Shown here one piece after another: positions 26,195-34,430 of a stretch of 64,000 nt of DNA. Under the pieces are notes generated by a model. The model was given only the letters and a program-made list of their open reading frames with translations. It searched no databases and was not told the origin of the DNA. Source of the stretch: a virus; IMG/VR virus record IMGVR_UViG_3300027899_000001, positions 270,373 through 334,372 of that record; one strand, written 5' to 3'. How positions within the stretch are numbered: the first letter of the stretch is position 1; the number at the start of each line of letters is the position of its first letter. A program made the position numbers and the translations under genes.

Positions 26195-27236
26195 AAAAAT
26201 TGCCCTGGTGACTGGTATCAACGGGCAAGATGGTTCCTATTTGGCTGAACTACTTTTATCAAAGGGATATATTGTGCATGGCATAATAAGAAGAGCATCT
26301 TCTTTTAATACACAACGCATTGATCATATTTTTTCAAATTCAAATTTAACATTACATTTTGGTGATGTAACTGATGCATTAGCAATTGATGATCTTATAA
26401 AAAATCTTCAGCCTACTGAAATTTATCATTTAGCAGCGCAATCACATGTTAAAGTTTCTTTTGATCTTCCAAGATATACAGCAGAAGTAGATGCAATTGG
26501 AACATTAAATATTCTTGAATCTATAAGAAAACATTCTCCAAAAACAAAATTATATAATGCATGTACATCAGAATTATTTGGAAAAGCCTCAGAAATTCCT
26601 CAAAAAGAAACTACAAGATTTCACCCAAGAAGTCCATATGGAGTAGCAAAATTATATTCATATTGGATTCTTGAAAATTATGTAGAATCTTATGGAATAT
26701 TTGCAATTAATGGCATACTTTTTAATCATGAAAGTGAAAGACGAGGCGAAACATTTGTTACAAGAAAAATAACAATCGGATTATCTAAATTCTCAAATAG
26801 TTATCAGGTTGTTCAAAATTATAAACAAATTGTTCCGCCATTGTCTATGGGAAATCTTTATTCTAAAAGAGATTGGGGATATGCACCAGATTATGTTGAG
26901 GCTATGTGGATGATGCTTCAACAAGAAAATCCAGAAACCTTTGTTATTGCAACAGGAGAAACTCACACGATAAAAGAATTTATTGATGAAGCTATTAAAT
27001 ATACTCCATTTAGTGGAAAAGTTAAATGGATAGGAGAAGGCGTAGATGAAAAACTTATGTATAATAATATAATACTTATAGAAATTGATCCTAAATATTA
27101 TAGGCCTGCTGAAGTAGAACATCTTGTAGGAGATTATTATAAAGCAAAAACTAAACTTAAGTGGAAACCAACAACAACATTTCATGAATTAGTTAGAAAA
27201 ATGATGATTTGCGATTTAGAACAATTTAGTAAATAA
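26172..27236 (+). CDS. gmd: GDP-mannose 4,6-dehydratase
   Basis: 354 residues, full length. ALVTGINGQDGSYLAELLLSKGYIVHGIIRRASSFNTQRIDHIF is the Gmd N-terminus, with the NADP loop and RRASSFNTxRI. It also has HFGDVTD, CTSELFGKASEIPQKE and the catalytic YxxxK in SPYGVAKLYSYW. It makes GDP-4-keto-6-deoxy-D-mannose, precursor of fucose, rhamnose or perosamine. No fucose synthase is seen in the window, so the next step may be the DegT aminotransferase or a host enzyme. The start was apparently rebuilt after endonuclease insertion. Confidence 0.92.
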   Translation: MSIKLSNKKIALVTGINGQDGSYLAELLLSKGYIVHGIIRRASSFNTQRIDHIFSNSNLTLHFGDVTDALAIDDLIKNLQPTEIYHLAAQSHVKVSFDLPRYTAEVDAIGTLNILESIRKHSPKTKLYNACTSELFGKASEIPQKETTRFHPRSPYGVAKLYSYWILENYVESYGIFAINGILFNHESERRGETFVTRKITIGLSKFSNSYQVVQNYKQIVPPLSMGNLYSKRDWGYAPDYVEAMWMMLQQENPETFVIATGETHTIKEFIDEAIKYTPFSGKVKWIGEGVDEKLMYNNIILIEIDPKYYRPAEVEHLVGDYYKAKTKLKWKPTTTFHELVRKMMICDLEQFSK

Positions 27237-27242
27237 AAAAAT

Positions 27243-27944
27243 ATGCTAACTATTCTTTATAGAGCCTGTGATAAAGAATTAATATATCCTTTAACACGTA
27301 AAGAAAGGCCATCTTGGTTTAATAAAATAAATTGTTTTAATTCATTATATAAAAGTATTTTGAGTAGTAAATATAAAAACGATATAAATGTTATTGTTTT
27401 TATGGATGGTGATAAATGTATTTTATCAGATTTTATAGAAGAATGTGGATATACTATTATTTATAATAAATTAAATTCAGGACCTAATTCATTAAAATAT
27501 CAACTTGATTTTTCTGATGATATAGATACTGACATATATTTTGTCGAAGATGATTATTTGCATATTACAGAAGCGATTGATCATTTATATATGGGTGTAA
27601 AAAAATTTGGTTTAATAACAGGATATGATTGTATAGACAGATATGTTAGAACTGACGACATTACTAAAGACAAAGAATCTATTTATTTTTATAATGGAAG
27701 ACATTGGAGAACTGCTGAAAGTACTACTTTAACGTGGGCTGTATCAAAAGAATTAAAATCTATTATAATATCAAATTTTAAAACTTATGGATGGCGTGAT
27801 AGAGTATTTTTTAGAAACATGTTTGAAAAAGGAATAAGATTATATCAACCAATACCTGGCGTATCTACTCATGTACATGAACCATTTTTATCTCCCGGTA
27901 TTAATTGGGAAGAAATAAATAATATGAATTCTAAAAAAATATAA
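27243..27944 (+). CDS. GT-A glycosyltransferase-like protein
   Basis: 233 residues. INVIVFMDGDKC and DTDIYFVEDDYLHITEAIDHL provide the acidic nucleotide-sugar and metal motif of a GT2-like fold; LTWAVSKELKSII and a late HVHEPFLSPGINWEE are probable acceptor elements. Family not certain, role in glycan assembly inferred from context. Confidence 0.65.
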   Translation: MLTILYRACDKELIYPLTRKERPSWFNKINCFNSLYKSILSSKYKNDINVIVFMDGDKCILSDFIEECGYTIIYNKLNSGPNSLKYQLDFSDDIDTDIYFVEDDYLHITEAIDHLYMGVKKFGLITGYDCIDRYVRTDDITKDKESIYFYNGRHWRTAESTTLTWAVSKELKSIIISNFKTYGWRDRVFFRNMFEKGIRLYQPIPGVSTHVHEPFLSPGINWEEINNMNSKKI

Positions 27945-27945
27945 A

Positions 27946-28650
27946 ATGAAACTTTTAATTTTAATATTAGGGGCAAATGACCAAACCAGCACAAATTTAA
28001 TAGAAAATGGTATACTACCCACGTGGGGGCAAGATGTTTCTAATGATATTCAAATAATGTATTATTATGGAGATAAACCTAAAAATGAAATTGTAGGAAA
28101 TAATATATTTTTAACCACATCTGATGCATATGGAATTCCGATGTTTAAAAAAACTTGTGATGCATTTCAACTAGTTTTTGATAATATTGATTTTGATATA
28201 ATGTTTAGAACTAATGTTAGTACATATGTAAGAACAAAATATCTTCATAAAATTTTATCTGAGCAAAAACCCATCGATTTATTTGGATCTGCTATTCCTA
28301 GTAATGTAGTTCCAGGAACATTTACAGGAATAACTGCGGTTTTTTCAAAAGATGTTATTGGAAAAATATTAGAAAATAGAAATGCGACAAACCCCGTTAA
28401 AGAACCCGAAGATATGGCAATAGAATATCTTTTAAAAAATAAAATTTTTAAAGATTCATATACATATCTTTTTAAAAATTTTAAAAGATTTGATATCTTA
28501 GAAAATTCTATTCTACGATTACAAGATCCGTTATTTTTTTTAAAACATAATGATGAATATACATTTAGATGTAAAACTGTTAATGGAAATAGAAACATGG
28601 ATGTTGAAAAAATGAAACAATTATATAAAATATTTAATAGTAATATATAA
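27946..28650 (+). CDS. Putative glycosyltransferase
   Basis: 234 residues. MKLLILILGANDQTSTNLIENG, IMYYYGDKP and FDIMFRTNVSTYVR resemble small GT-A-like proteins of LPS and capsule clusters in which N/DxS replaces the DxD. GTFTGITAVFSKDVI and EPEDMAIEYLLKN are typical of their C-terminal half. Context supports a sugar-transfer role; substrate unknown. Confidence 0.55.
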   Translation: MKLLILILGANDQTSTNLIENGILPTWGQDVSNDIQIMYYYGDKPKNEIVGNNIFLTTSDAYGIPMFKKTCDAFQLVFDNIDFDIMFRTNVSTYVRTKYLHKILSEQKPIDLFGSAIPSNVVPGTFTGITAVFSKDVIGKILENRNATNPVKEPEDMAIEYLLKNKIFKDSYTYLFKNFKRFDILENSILRLQDPLFFLKHNDEYTFRCKTVNGNRNMDVEKMKQLYKIFNSNI

Positions 28651-28659
28651 ATAAAACTT

Positions 28660-29220
28660 ATGTATTGGGAAAAAATTTATGGTTGGTTTACATTTCAAAC
28701 ATTATATGATGAAATGGTTAAAAAATATGATAATGCTATCTTTGTTGAAATTGGCACATTTAAAGGGAAGTCTATTGTATACTTAGCTGAAGAAGTAAAA
28801 AAAGCAAATAAAAATATTAAAATCTATGGAATTGATTTATTTATCGTTGATGGGCAAATGATATTTAATAGCCCTGATCTTAAAACTCCAAAGGGATATA
28901 ATTTTTATGAAGAATTTATACGAAATATTGAGCCAGTAAAAGAATACATTACTCCTATACAAATGAGTAGTTTAGATGCTTATAAAGAATTTGAAGATGA
29001 AAGCGTAGATTTTTTATTTATTGATGGAGAACATCTATATGAAATAGTCATTGAAGAATTAAATTTGTGGTATCCCAAAATTAAAAAGGGTGGTATTATC
29101 GGCGGTCATGATTATTGGTGGGGCGATGGAGGCGTAAAAAAAGCAGTAGGAGAATTTTTTCCAATGGGTGAAATTAAAATTGAATCAGATGATTCAACTT
29201 GGACAGTTTATAAATCATAA
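28660..29220 (+). CDS. Class I SAM methyltransferase (Methyltransf_24-like)
   Basis: 186 residues. AIFVEIGTFKGKSIVYLAEEV (SAM motif I), IYGIDLFI, SVDFLFIDGEHLYEIVIEELNLWYPKIKKGGIIGGHDYWW (DGxH and GGHD) give a convincing small methyltransferase of the CmcI/Methyltransf_24 group. Likely modifies a sugar. Confidence 0.85.
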   Translation: MYWEKIYGWFTFQTLYDEMVKKYDNAIFVEIGTFKGKSIVYLAEEVKKANKNIKIYGIDLFIVDGQMIFNSPDLKTPKGYNFYEEFIRNIEPVKEYITPIQMSSLDAYKEFEDESVDFLFIDGEHLYEIVIEELNLWYPKIKKGGIIGGHDYWWGDGGVKKAVGEFFPMGEIKIESDDSTWTVYKS

Positions 29221-29232
29221 AAAAATAAAAAT

Positions 29233-29835
29233 ATGGACAGACCTGGGCAATTAAATAGAGAAACGGTAATAGGAAAAAAAATATATGAATTAACAACACT
29301 TCCTGAAATTTCTACAGTAGTTGATATTGGAACATGGAATGGTAATGGAAGTACTCGATGTATTTATGAAGGAATATTAGAGAGTAGAAAAAAAGATTAT
29401 AAAGTTTTATCGTTTGAAATTGATAGAAATTTTTATAAACAAGCAAAATTTAATTTATTTCCTCCTTTAAACAATTTTGATTTAGTTTATGGATCTTTAG
29501 TATCTTATGAAGAACTAATAAAGCAACGAGAAATTTATGGCAATCATAAATGGTTAGAAGAAGATTTAGTAAATTTATCAAAGGCTCCTTATGTATTTAA
29601 TATGGTGCCCGAGAAAATTAATTTATGTGTAATGGATGGAGGAGAATTTTCAGGATATATAGAATTTACTAAATTATGGAAAAGATGTGATTACATTGTA
29701 TTAGATGATACTCTTACATATAAACACACGGAAAGTAGAAAATTTATACTCGATAATTTAGATGATTTTACTGTAATTTATGATAATATTAATGAAAGAA
29801 ATGGTTGTATGATAGTTAATGTTAAACAGAAATAA
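29233..29835 (+). CDS. Class I SAM methyltransferase-like protein
   Basis: 200 residues. TVVDIGTWNGNGSTRCIYEG is a methyltransferase motif I, VLSFEIDRNFYKQAKFNL motif II, and NLCVMDGGEFSGYIEFTKLWKRCDYIVLDDTLTYKH replaces the DGxH/GGHD region. Probably an enzyme of the same broad fold as its upstream neighbour. Confidence 0.7.
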   Translation: MDRPGQLNRETVIGKKIYELTTLPEISTVVDIGTWNGNGSTRCIYEGILESRKKDYKVLSFEIDRNFYKQAKFNLFPPLNNFDLVYGSLVSYEELIKQREIYGNHKWLEEDLVNLSKAPYVFNMVPEKINLCVMDGGEFSGYIEFTKLWKRCDYIVLDDTLTYKHTESRKFILDNLDDFTVIYDNINERNGCMIVNVKQK

Positions 29836-29836
29836 A

Positions 29837-30595
29837 ATGAAAGTACTTTTAGTAACACTTGCGATAGGAGAAGCTTATTTAAAACAATATGAATTATTAT
29901 TTAAACAAAGTCAAGAAAACTACGCCAAAAGATATAAATATGATTTTAAAGTAATTACAGATTTTTTAGATAAAGATAAAAATAATCAACTTAAATCTAC
30001 TATTACTTTTAATAAGATATTAGTATGTAGTCAAGAATGGTCAAAAGACTATGATTTAATAATATTTGTTGATGCAGATATTTTAATTAGTGTTTGGGCT
30101 CCACCGTTGCATAATTATATGGATTATGAGAATCTTATTGGAATGGTTGATGAATTTTCTCAACCAACAAAAGCTAAAAGATTAGAACTACATAAGAGAC
30201 AGAAATGGGAAGCAAATGCTGTTGAATTTTATAAATTATGTGATTTAGATATTGAAACAGATATGGTTTTTAATACAGGCGTAATGGTAATGCAACCAAA
30301 AATACATGCAGATTTTTTAGAAGGCATATATAAAAAATATATAGAAAAATCAAAAACACATAAAAGAGGCTACATTTTTGAAGAAACTTGTATAAGTTAT
30401 GAAATGCAAAAAAATAATTTATATAAAATTTTACCTAATAAATTTAATGCTCTTTGGGCATTAATAGCTTGGGATAATATAGATAATATACTTCTAGAAG
30501 ATTTTTTTAGAGATAACTATTTTACACATTTCGCAGGACAAGCAGAACTTGCTAAAGTACCTGCATTACATAAACAATATAATACTCTTTTTTAA
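29837..30595 (+). CDS. GT-A glycosyltransferase (GT8/GT34-like)
   Basis: 252 residues from the ATG at 29837. KVLLVTLAIGEAYLKQYELLFKQSQENYAKRYKYDF, then DLIIFVDADILI (DxD) and DMVFNTGVMVMQPK (the FNTGVM motif of retaining GT8/GT34-type enzymes) identify a sugar transferase. Late YFTHFAGQAE could be the C-terminal HxxG-like metal ligand. Confidence 0.75.
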   Translation: MKVLLVTLAIGEAYLKQYELLFKQSQENYAKRYKYDFKVITDFLDKDKNNQLKSTITFNKILVCSQEWSKDYDLIIFVDADILISVWAPPLHNYMDYENLIGMVDEFSQPTKAKRLELHKRQKWEANAVEFYKLCDLDIETDMVFNTGVMVMQPKIHADFLEGIYKKYIEKSKTHKRGYIFEETCISYEMQKNNLYKILPNKFNALWALIAWDNIDNILLEDFFRDNYFTHFAGQAELAKVPALHKQYNTLF

Positions 30596-30596
30596 A

Positions 30597-31445
30597 ATGT
30601 TTGATTTTATAAATGGAAATAAATTTTGCGATTTTGCAACGTATTCTATATTCCCTTGGGATAATTTGCATTGGACAAATGATATATTACGAAAAAATGC
30701 TATTATATATGTTAAAACAGATTTTATTCAAGATGTATTTAATCAATTAAAATTTTCATCTAATAAATATGTTTTAATAACGCATATGTCCGATTATGCG
30801 ATAACAGAAAATATATTTAAAAGTCGTCCTTCTTGTATTAAAAAATGGTTTGCTCAAAATGCTGTATATGATCACCCCGATCTTATTCCAATTCCAATTG
30901 GTATAGAAAATCATAAAGGAAATCAAAAAGGAAAATCAACAGATCATCAGTGGTTATCAGAAAACTTAGAAATATTACGTGCTAATCCTAAAAATGAAAA
31001 AATACTTTATTGTAACTGGTATACTCCAAATAATCCTGTTGCTCGTACTGGAATACTACAAAAATTACGAAATAATAATGTTCAATATATCTGGGATAGA
31101 CAAGGAGGAGAAGAAGATAATAAAGAAAATGATAATAAAATAGCTAAACTTACATATTATCAATATTGTGATCACGTATCACGTTATAAATTTATGGTGT
31201 GTCCTCCAGGACATGGCGTTTCTATTCATCAACCATTTGAAGCTATGTATTTTGGATGTGTTCCTATAGTTATACGACACAGAATTTATAATAATTGTGA
31301 AGATATGCCAATGATTCAGGTAAATGATTGGACAGAAGTAAACTATAACTTACTTGAAGCATATAATAATAAAATAGTTAATAATGAAAAAATTTATATG
31401 CCTTATTGGGAAAACTTAATTACAACTGAATTTAATAAATTATGA
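30597..31445 (+). CDS. Exostosin-like (GT47-like) glycosyltransferase
   Basis: 282 residues from the ATG at 30597; the frame upstream overlaps the previous gene. YKFMVCPPGHGVSIHQPFEAMYFGCVPIVI is the exostosin/GT-B donor-site pattern (F-x-x-x-P-x-G ... R-x-x-E-A-x-x-x-GC-x-P-V). Probable sugar transferase, coupled to the next gene by 4 nt. Confidence 0.7.
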   Translation: MFDFINGNKFCDFATYSIFPWDNLHWTNDILRKNAIIYVKTDFIQDVFNQLKFSSNKYVLITHMSDYAITENIFKSRPSCIKKWFAQNAVYDHPDLIPIPIGIENHKGNQKGKSTDHQWLSENLEILRANPKNEKILYCNWYTPNNPVARTGILQKLRNNNVQYIWDRQGGEEDNKENDNKIAKLTYYQYCDHVSRYKFMVCPPGHGVSIHQPFEAMYFGCVPIVIRHRIYNNCEDMPMIQVNDWTEVNYNLLEAYNNKIVNNEKIYMPYWENLITTEFNKL

Positions 31446-32524
31446 GAGTAATAGTCATTGGTGCAGGTATTCATGGATTAAGTACAGCAATTACATTAGC
31501 TAATAACGGATTTGATGTTACAGTATTAGAACAAAATAATGCTATAATGTCAGGCACATCTAATGCTACACATAATCGTGCTCATTTAGGATTTCATTAT
31601 CCACGATCATATGAAACCGCATTAGAATGTATGAATGGATTAGACTTATTTAAACAAAAGTATAACGATGTTCTAGTTTATCCTAAAAAAAATTATTATC
31701 TTATTTCAGATATTTCAAATGTAACATTTGAAGAATATGAGAATTTTTGTAATCATATTAATGTACCATATAAAATAGAAATGCCTACGGGATATGTTTA
31801 TGAAGAACATATTACTGGTGCTATATTAGTAAATGAACCTATATTTGATATAAAAAAATTAAAAACACTACTCTTTTCTGAATTATTAAACAATGGAATT
31901 TCTATACATGTTAACGCTAAAGTAACTGGATTTTATCCATTTTCGACAAATTCAGATTATACTGTTATTACAACAAATGGTACTTTTAAAACTGATTTAA
32001 TAATAAATGCAACCTATGCTTTTTCAAATAATACTCTTAAAATTTTAGGATTAGAAGAAGATATGACAGAATATTATTTACAAGATACTGAAGTAGTAGT
32101 TGTAAAAAGTCCAGTTTCTTTACCATCATTAACAATTATGGATGGAAAGTTTTTTTCTATAATGGAATATGCTAATGAAATTACAAATTTATATTTATTA
32201 TATGATGTTGTCAATTCCATTTTATCAAAAGAAGAAGGCTATTATTACACTCCAAAAAAATATGAAACAAATTTTAAAAAGATTATAGAACACGGCTCAG
32301 AATATTTTCCATTTTTTAAAGATCTTGAATATGTTGAATCTTGGTATGGATCACGACCAATACCAGTTAAAATTACTACTGATGCAAGAACTACAAGAAT
32401 TGTTTCACATAAAAAATATAAAGGAATTTATTCAATTTTAGAAGGTAAATTTATATCAGCTCCTTTAATTGCTAATAAAGTTGTCTCATTAATACAAACA
32501 GAATTATATGAAAAAAATAATTAG
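31442..32524 (+). CDS. FAD-dependent oxidoreductase (DAO family)
   Basis: 360 residues. MRVIVIGAGIHGLSTAITLANNGFDVTVLEQ is the FAD Rossmann fingerprint, THNRAHLGFHYPRSYETALEC matches the DAO family substrate side, and WYGSRPIPV...RIVSHKKYKGIYSILEGKFISAPLIANKVV the C-terminal FAD cap. DAO-like enzymes oxidise amines or amino acids. In this cluster it may act on an amino sugar or an amino-acid substituent (inference). Confidence 0.8.
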   Translation: MRVIVIGAGIHGLSTAITLANNGFDVTVLEQNNAIMSGTSNATHNRAHLGFHYPRSYETALECMNGLDLFKQKYNDVLVYPKKNYYLISDISNVTFEEYENFCNHINVPYKIEMPTGYVYEEHITGAILVNEPIFDIKKLKTLLFSELLNNGISIHVNAKVTGFYPFSTNSDYTVITTNGTFKTDLIINATYAFSNNTLKILGLEEDMTEYYLQDTEVVVVKSPVSLPSLTIMDGKFFSIMEYANEITNLYLLYDVVNSILSKEEGYYYTPKKYETNFKKIIEHGSEYFPFFKDLEYVESWYGSRPIPVKITTDARTTRIVSHKKYKGIYSILEGKFISAPLIANKVVSLIQTELYEKNN

Positions 32525-33155
32525 TTTTTCACTTTGGGGCGATAATCCAAAATATTTGCAAGGAGCTATTGAAAATATTAAATTACAAAAACAATTATTT
32601 CCAGATTGGATTTGTAGATTTTATTATCATGAATCAATAAATCATAGATATATTTCAGAATTATATCACGATGGTGCTGAAATAATTATAAAACATGAAA
32701 ATCCTGTAATTAAACATATGGACGCTCCAGGAATGTTTTGGAGATTTGAAGTTCTTAAGGATAGTGATGTAGAAAGATTTATAGTTAGAGATTGTGATGG
32801 AAGATTATCTCAACGAGAAGTAAATTGTGTAAAAGATTGGGAATTTTCTGAAAAGGAATTTCATATTATAAGAGATCATATTCATCATAATACTAAAATT
32901 ATGGGCGGTGTGTGGGGAGCAACAAAAGAATTTATAAATAGAATAGATTATGATGATCTGTTAAAACAATTTAACACATTACAATATAATAATATATATG
33001 CTTCTGATCAAGAATTTCTTGCAAGAATGATATATCCTTTAATTAAAGAATCTGCATGTATTCATGATGATTGGGATAGATATCGTGAAAACGCAAAAAA
33101 AATACCTCACATGAGAGAAGAAAATCATTTTATAGGAGAACCAATAGAATTATGA
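32508..33155 (+). CDS. GT-A-like glycosyltransferase
   Basis: 215 residues. ISFSLWGDNPKYLQGAIENIKLQKQLFPDW is a start seen in small glycosyltransferase-like proteins of surface-glycan clusters; ERFIVRDCDGRLSQREV contains the DxD. HIIRDHIHHNTKIMGGVWGATK and YASDQEFLARMIYP form the C-terminal half. Acceptor unknown. Confidence 0.7.
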   Translation: MKKIISFSLWGDNPKYLQGAIENIKLQKQLFPDWICRFYYHESINHRYISELYHDGAEIIIKHENPVIKHMDAPGMFWRFEVLKDSDVERFIVRDCDGRLSQREVNCVKDWEFSEKEFHIIRDHIHHNTKIMGGVWGATKEFINRIDYDDLLKQFNTLQYNNIYASDQEFLARMIYPLIKESACIHDDWDRYRENAKKIPHMREENHFIGEPIEL

Positions 33156-33898
33156 AAAAAGTACACATATCATTCGGAAATGAAGATTATTATAAAAGTT
33201 TAGATGTATTAGAAGAATCATCTTTAGTAGTAGGAAAAATAGATCAATTTATTAGATATACTCAAAATGAATTAAAAATTGAAGAATTTTGGAGAAAAAA
33301 TTCTTTCATATTATCTCAACATAGAGGTGCAGGATTTTGGATATGGAAACCTTATCTTATCTTAAAGACATTTGAAACGCTCGAGAATGGTGATACAGTC
33401 CTCTACAGTGATGCAGGACTTAAAGTAATAGATAACCTTAGTCCTTTATTTGATATCGCTAAAAGCAATATTAATAAGGGTAAAATTATTTTTAAAGTAC
33501 CCTGGGTTGGCGCAAATCATATTGCTAAAATATGGACTAAAAGAGATTGTTTTATATTAACAGATGCTGATGAAGAAAAGTACTGGAATGCTCCTATGAC
33601 TAATGGTGCAGTTTCATTATGGGTAAAAAATGAAGATAATATAAATTTCTTAAAAGAATGGTTAAGATATTTAAGAGATACAAGAATTGTAACTGATGAT
33701 CCTAATATGTGCGGAAAAGCAAATTTTATAGAATTTAAAGATCATAGACATGATCAGTCTGTTTTAACTATTTTATCTGTAAGAAATAATTTTGAGTTGT
33801 TTAGAGATCCTACTCAATGGGGAAACGAAGAAAAGGGCAAATTCTTAAATTCACCCTATTCTCAATTATTTCATCATCACCGAAATTTTAAACATTAA
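33152..33898 (+). CDS. Putative glycosyltransferase, last gene of the sugar cluster
   Basis: 248 residues. LSQHRGAGFWIWKPYLILKTFETLENGDTVLYSDAGLKVID is the signature of a poorly described glycosyltransferase-like family (G-x-G-F/Y-W-x-W-K-P with YxDAG). DHRHDQSVLTILSV and LFHHHRN are its C-terminal marks. It ends 2 nt before the convergent collagen-like gene. Confidence 0.7.
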   Translation: MKKVHISFGNEDYYKSLDVLEESSLVVGKIDQFIRYTQNELKIEEFWRKNSFILSQHRGAGFWIWKPYLILKTFETLENGDTVLYSDAGLKVIDNLSPLFDIAKSNINKGKIIFKVPWVGANHIAKIWTKRDCFILTDADEEKYWNAPMTNGAVSLWVKNEDNINFLKEWLRYLRDTRIVTDDPNMCGKANFIEFKDHRHDQSVLTILSVRNNFELFRDPTQWGNEEKGKFLNSPYSQLFHHHRNFKH

Positions 33899-33900
33899 TT

Positions 33901-34338
33901 TTAAACTGCTGAAACTATAAGACCATCTACTATATTAAACACCGAAGCATCTCCAAAATTTATTGATCCAGTAAGACCCGCAGGTGCTGTCCCTTGAACG
34001 CCTTGAATACCTTGTATTCCTTGTGCACCTTGATCACCAGTTATGCCCTGAATTGCTTGAATTCCTTGTACTCCTTGAGCACCCGTTATTCCTTGAATAC
34101 CTTGAATACCTTGAGCTCCAGTTATGCCCTGAATTGCTTGAATTCCTTGTACTCCTTGAGCACCTGTTATTCCTTGAATACCTTGAATACCTTGAGCTCC
34201 TTGTGAACCTGTTATTCCTTGTAATCCCTGAGTACCTTGAATACCAGTTATTCCTTGTGCGCCTTGAGCCATTACATATCCATCTAATAGTGTGCTAACA
34301 TCTCTAGTTAAATCAGCATTAGTTTTTTCACGTATCAT
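33901..34338 (-). CDS. Collagen-like repeat protein
   Basis: 145 residues. A 25-residue head ([20 protein letters not shown]) precedes ~27 Gly-X-Y triplets, mostly GIQ, GAQ, GIT and GVQ arranged in a higher-order repeat ([13 protein letters not shown]), and a short C-terminal knob ending DGLIVSAV. Phage collagen-like segments form triple-helical fibres on heads or tails. It lies directly downstream of the major capsid gene on the same strand, so a head fibre or decoration is plausible. Confidence 0.85.
   Translation of the reverse strand: MIREKTNADLTRDVSTLLDGYVMAQGAQGITGIQGTQGLQGITGSQGAQGIQGIQGITGAQGVQGIQAIQGITGAQGIQGIQGITGAQGVQGIQAIQGITGDQGAQGIQGIQGVQGTAPAGLTGSINFGDASVFNIVDGLIVSAV
33989..34263. 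repeat. Imperfect tandem DNA repeat encoding Gly-X-Y triplets
   Basis: The DNA of the collagen-like gene repeats units of 9, 18 and ~63 bp (forms of CCTTGAATACCTTGAATACC). Such tracts change length easily by slippage, so triplet number may vary between isolates. Confidence 0.8.
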
Positions 34339-34382
34339 GTTTTATAGTTTATTTTATTTTTTTATATTTTATATATTCATAA

Positions 34383-34408
34383 AAAAAAGAGGCAATGTGC
34401 CTCTTTTT
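34383..34408 (-). terminator. Rho-independent terminator after the capsid gene
   Basis: AAAAAAGAGGC, a 5-nt loop and GCCTCTTTTTT form a perfect hairpin with a U-run on either strand, 23 nt beyond the stop of the major capsid gene. It separates capsid from collagen-like transcription or attenuates between them. Confidence 0.85.
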
Positions 34409-34430
34409 TCGTTTATCTAAAGTTTAGTTA

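Noticed and set aside
25330-26200. A group I intron splitting gmd
   Set aside because: The downstream copy already contains the complete N-terminus, so splicing would duplicate residues, and no intron core motifs were seen around the endonuclease gene.
6025-33898. The sugar cluster as host chromosome joined by misassembly
   Set aside because: Codon use, gene packing, the promoter element, homing endonuclease and a capsid paralogue inside it are all continuous with the phage flanks; read coverage would be needed to exclude it formally.
33989-34263. Repeats that at first glance look like a CRISPR array
   Set aside because: They are in-frame Gly-X-Y codon repeats without unique spacers, fully explained by the collagen-like gene.
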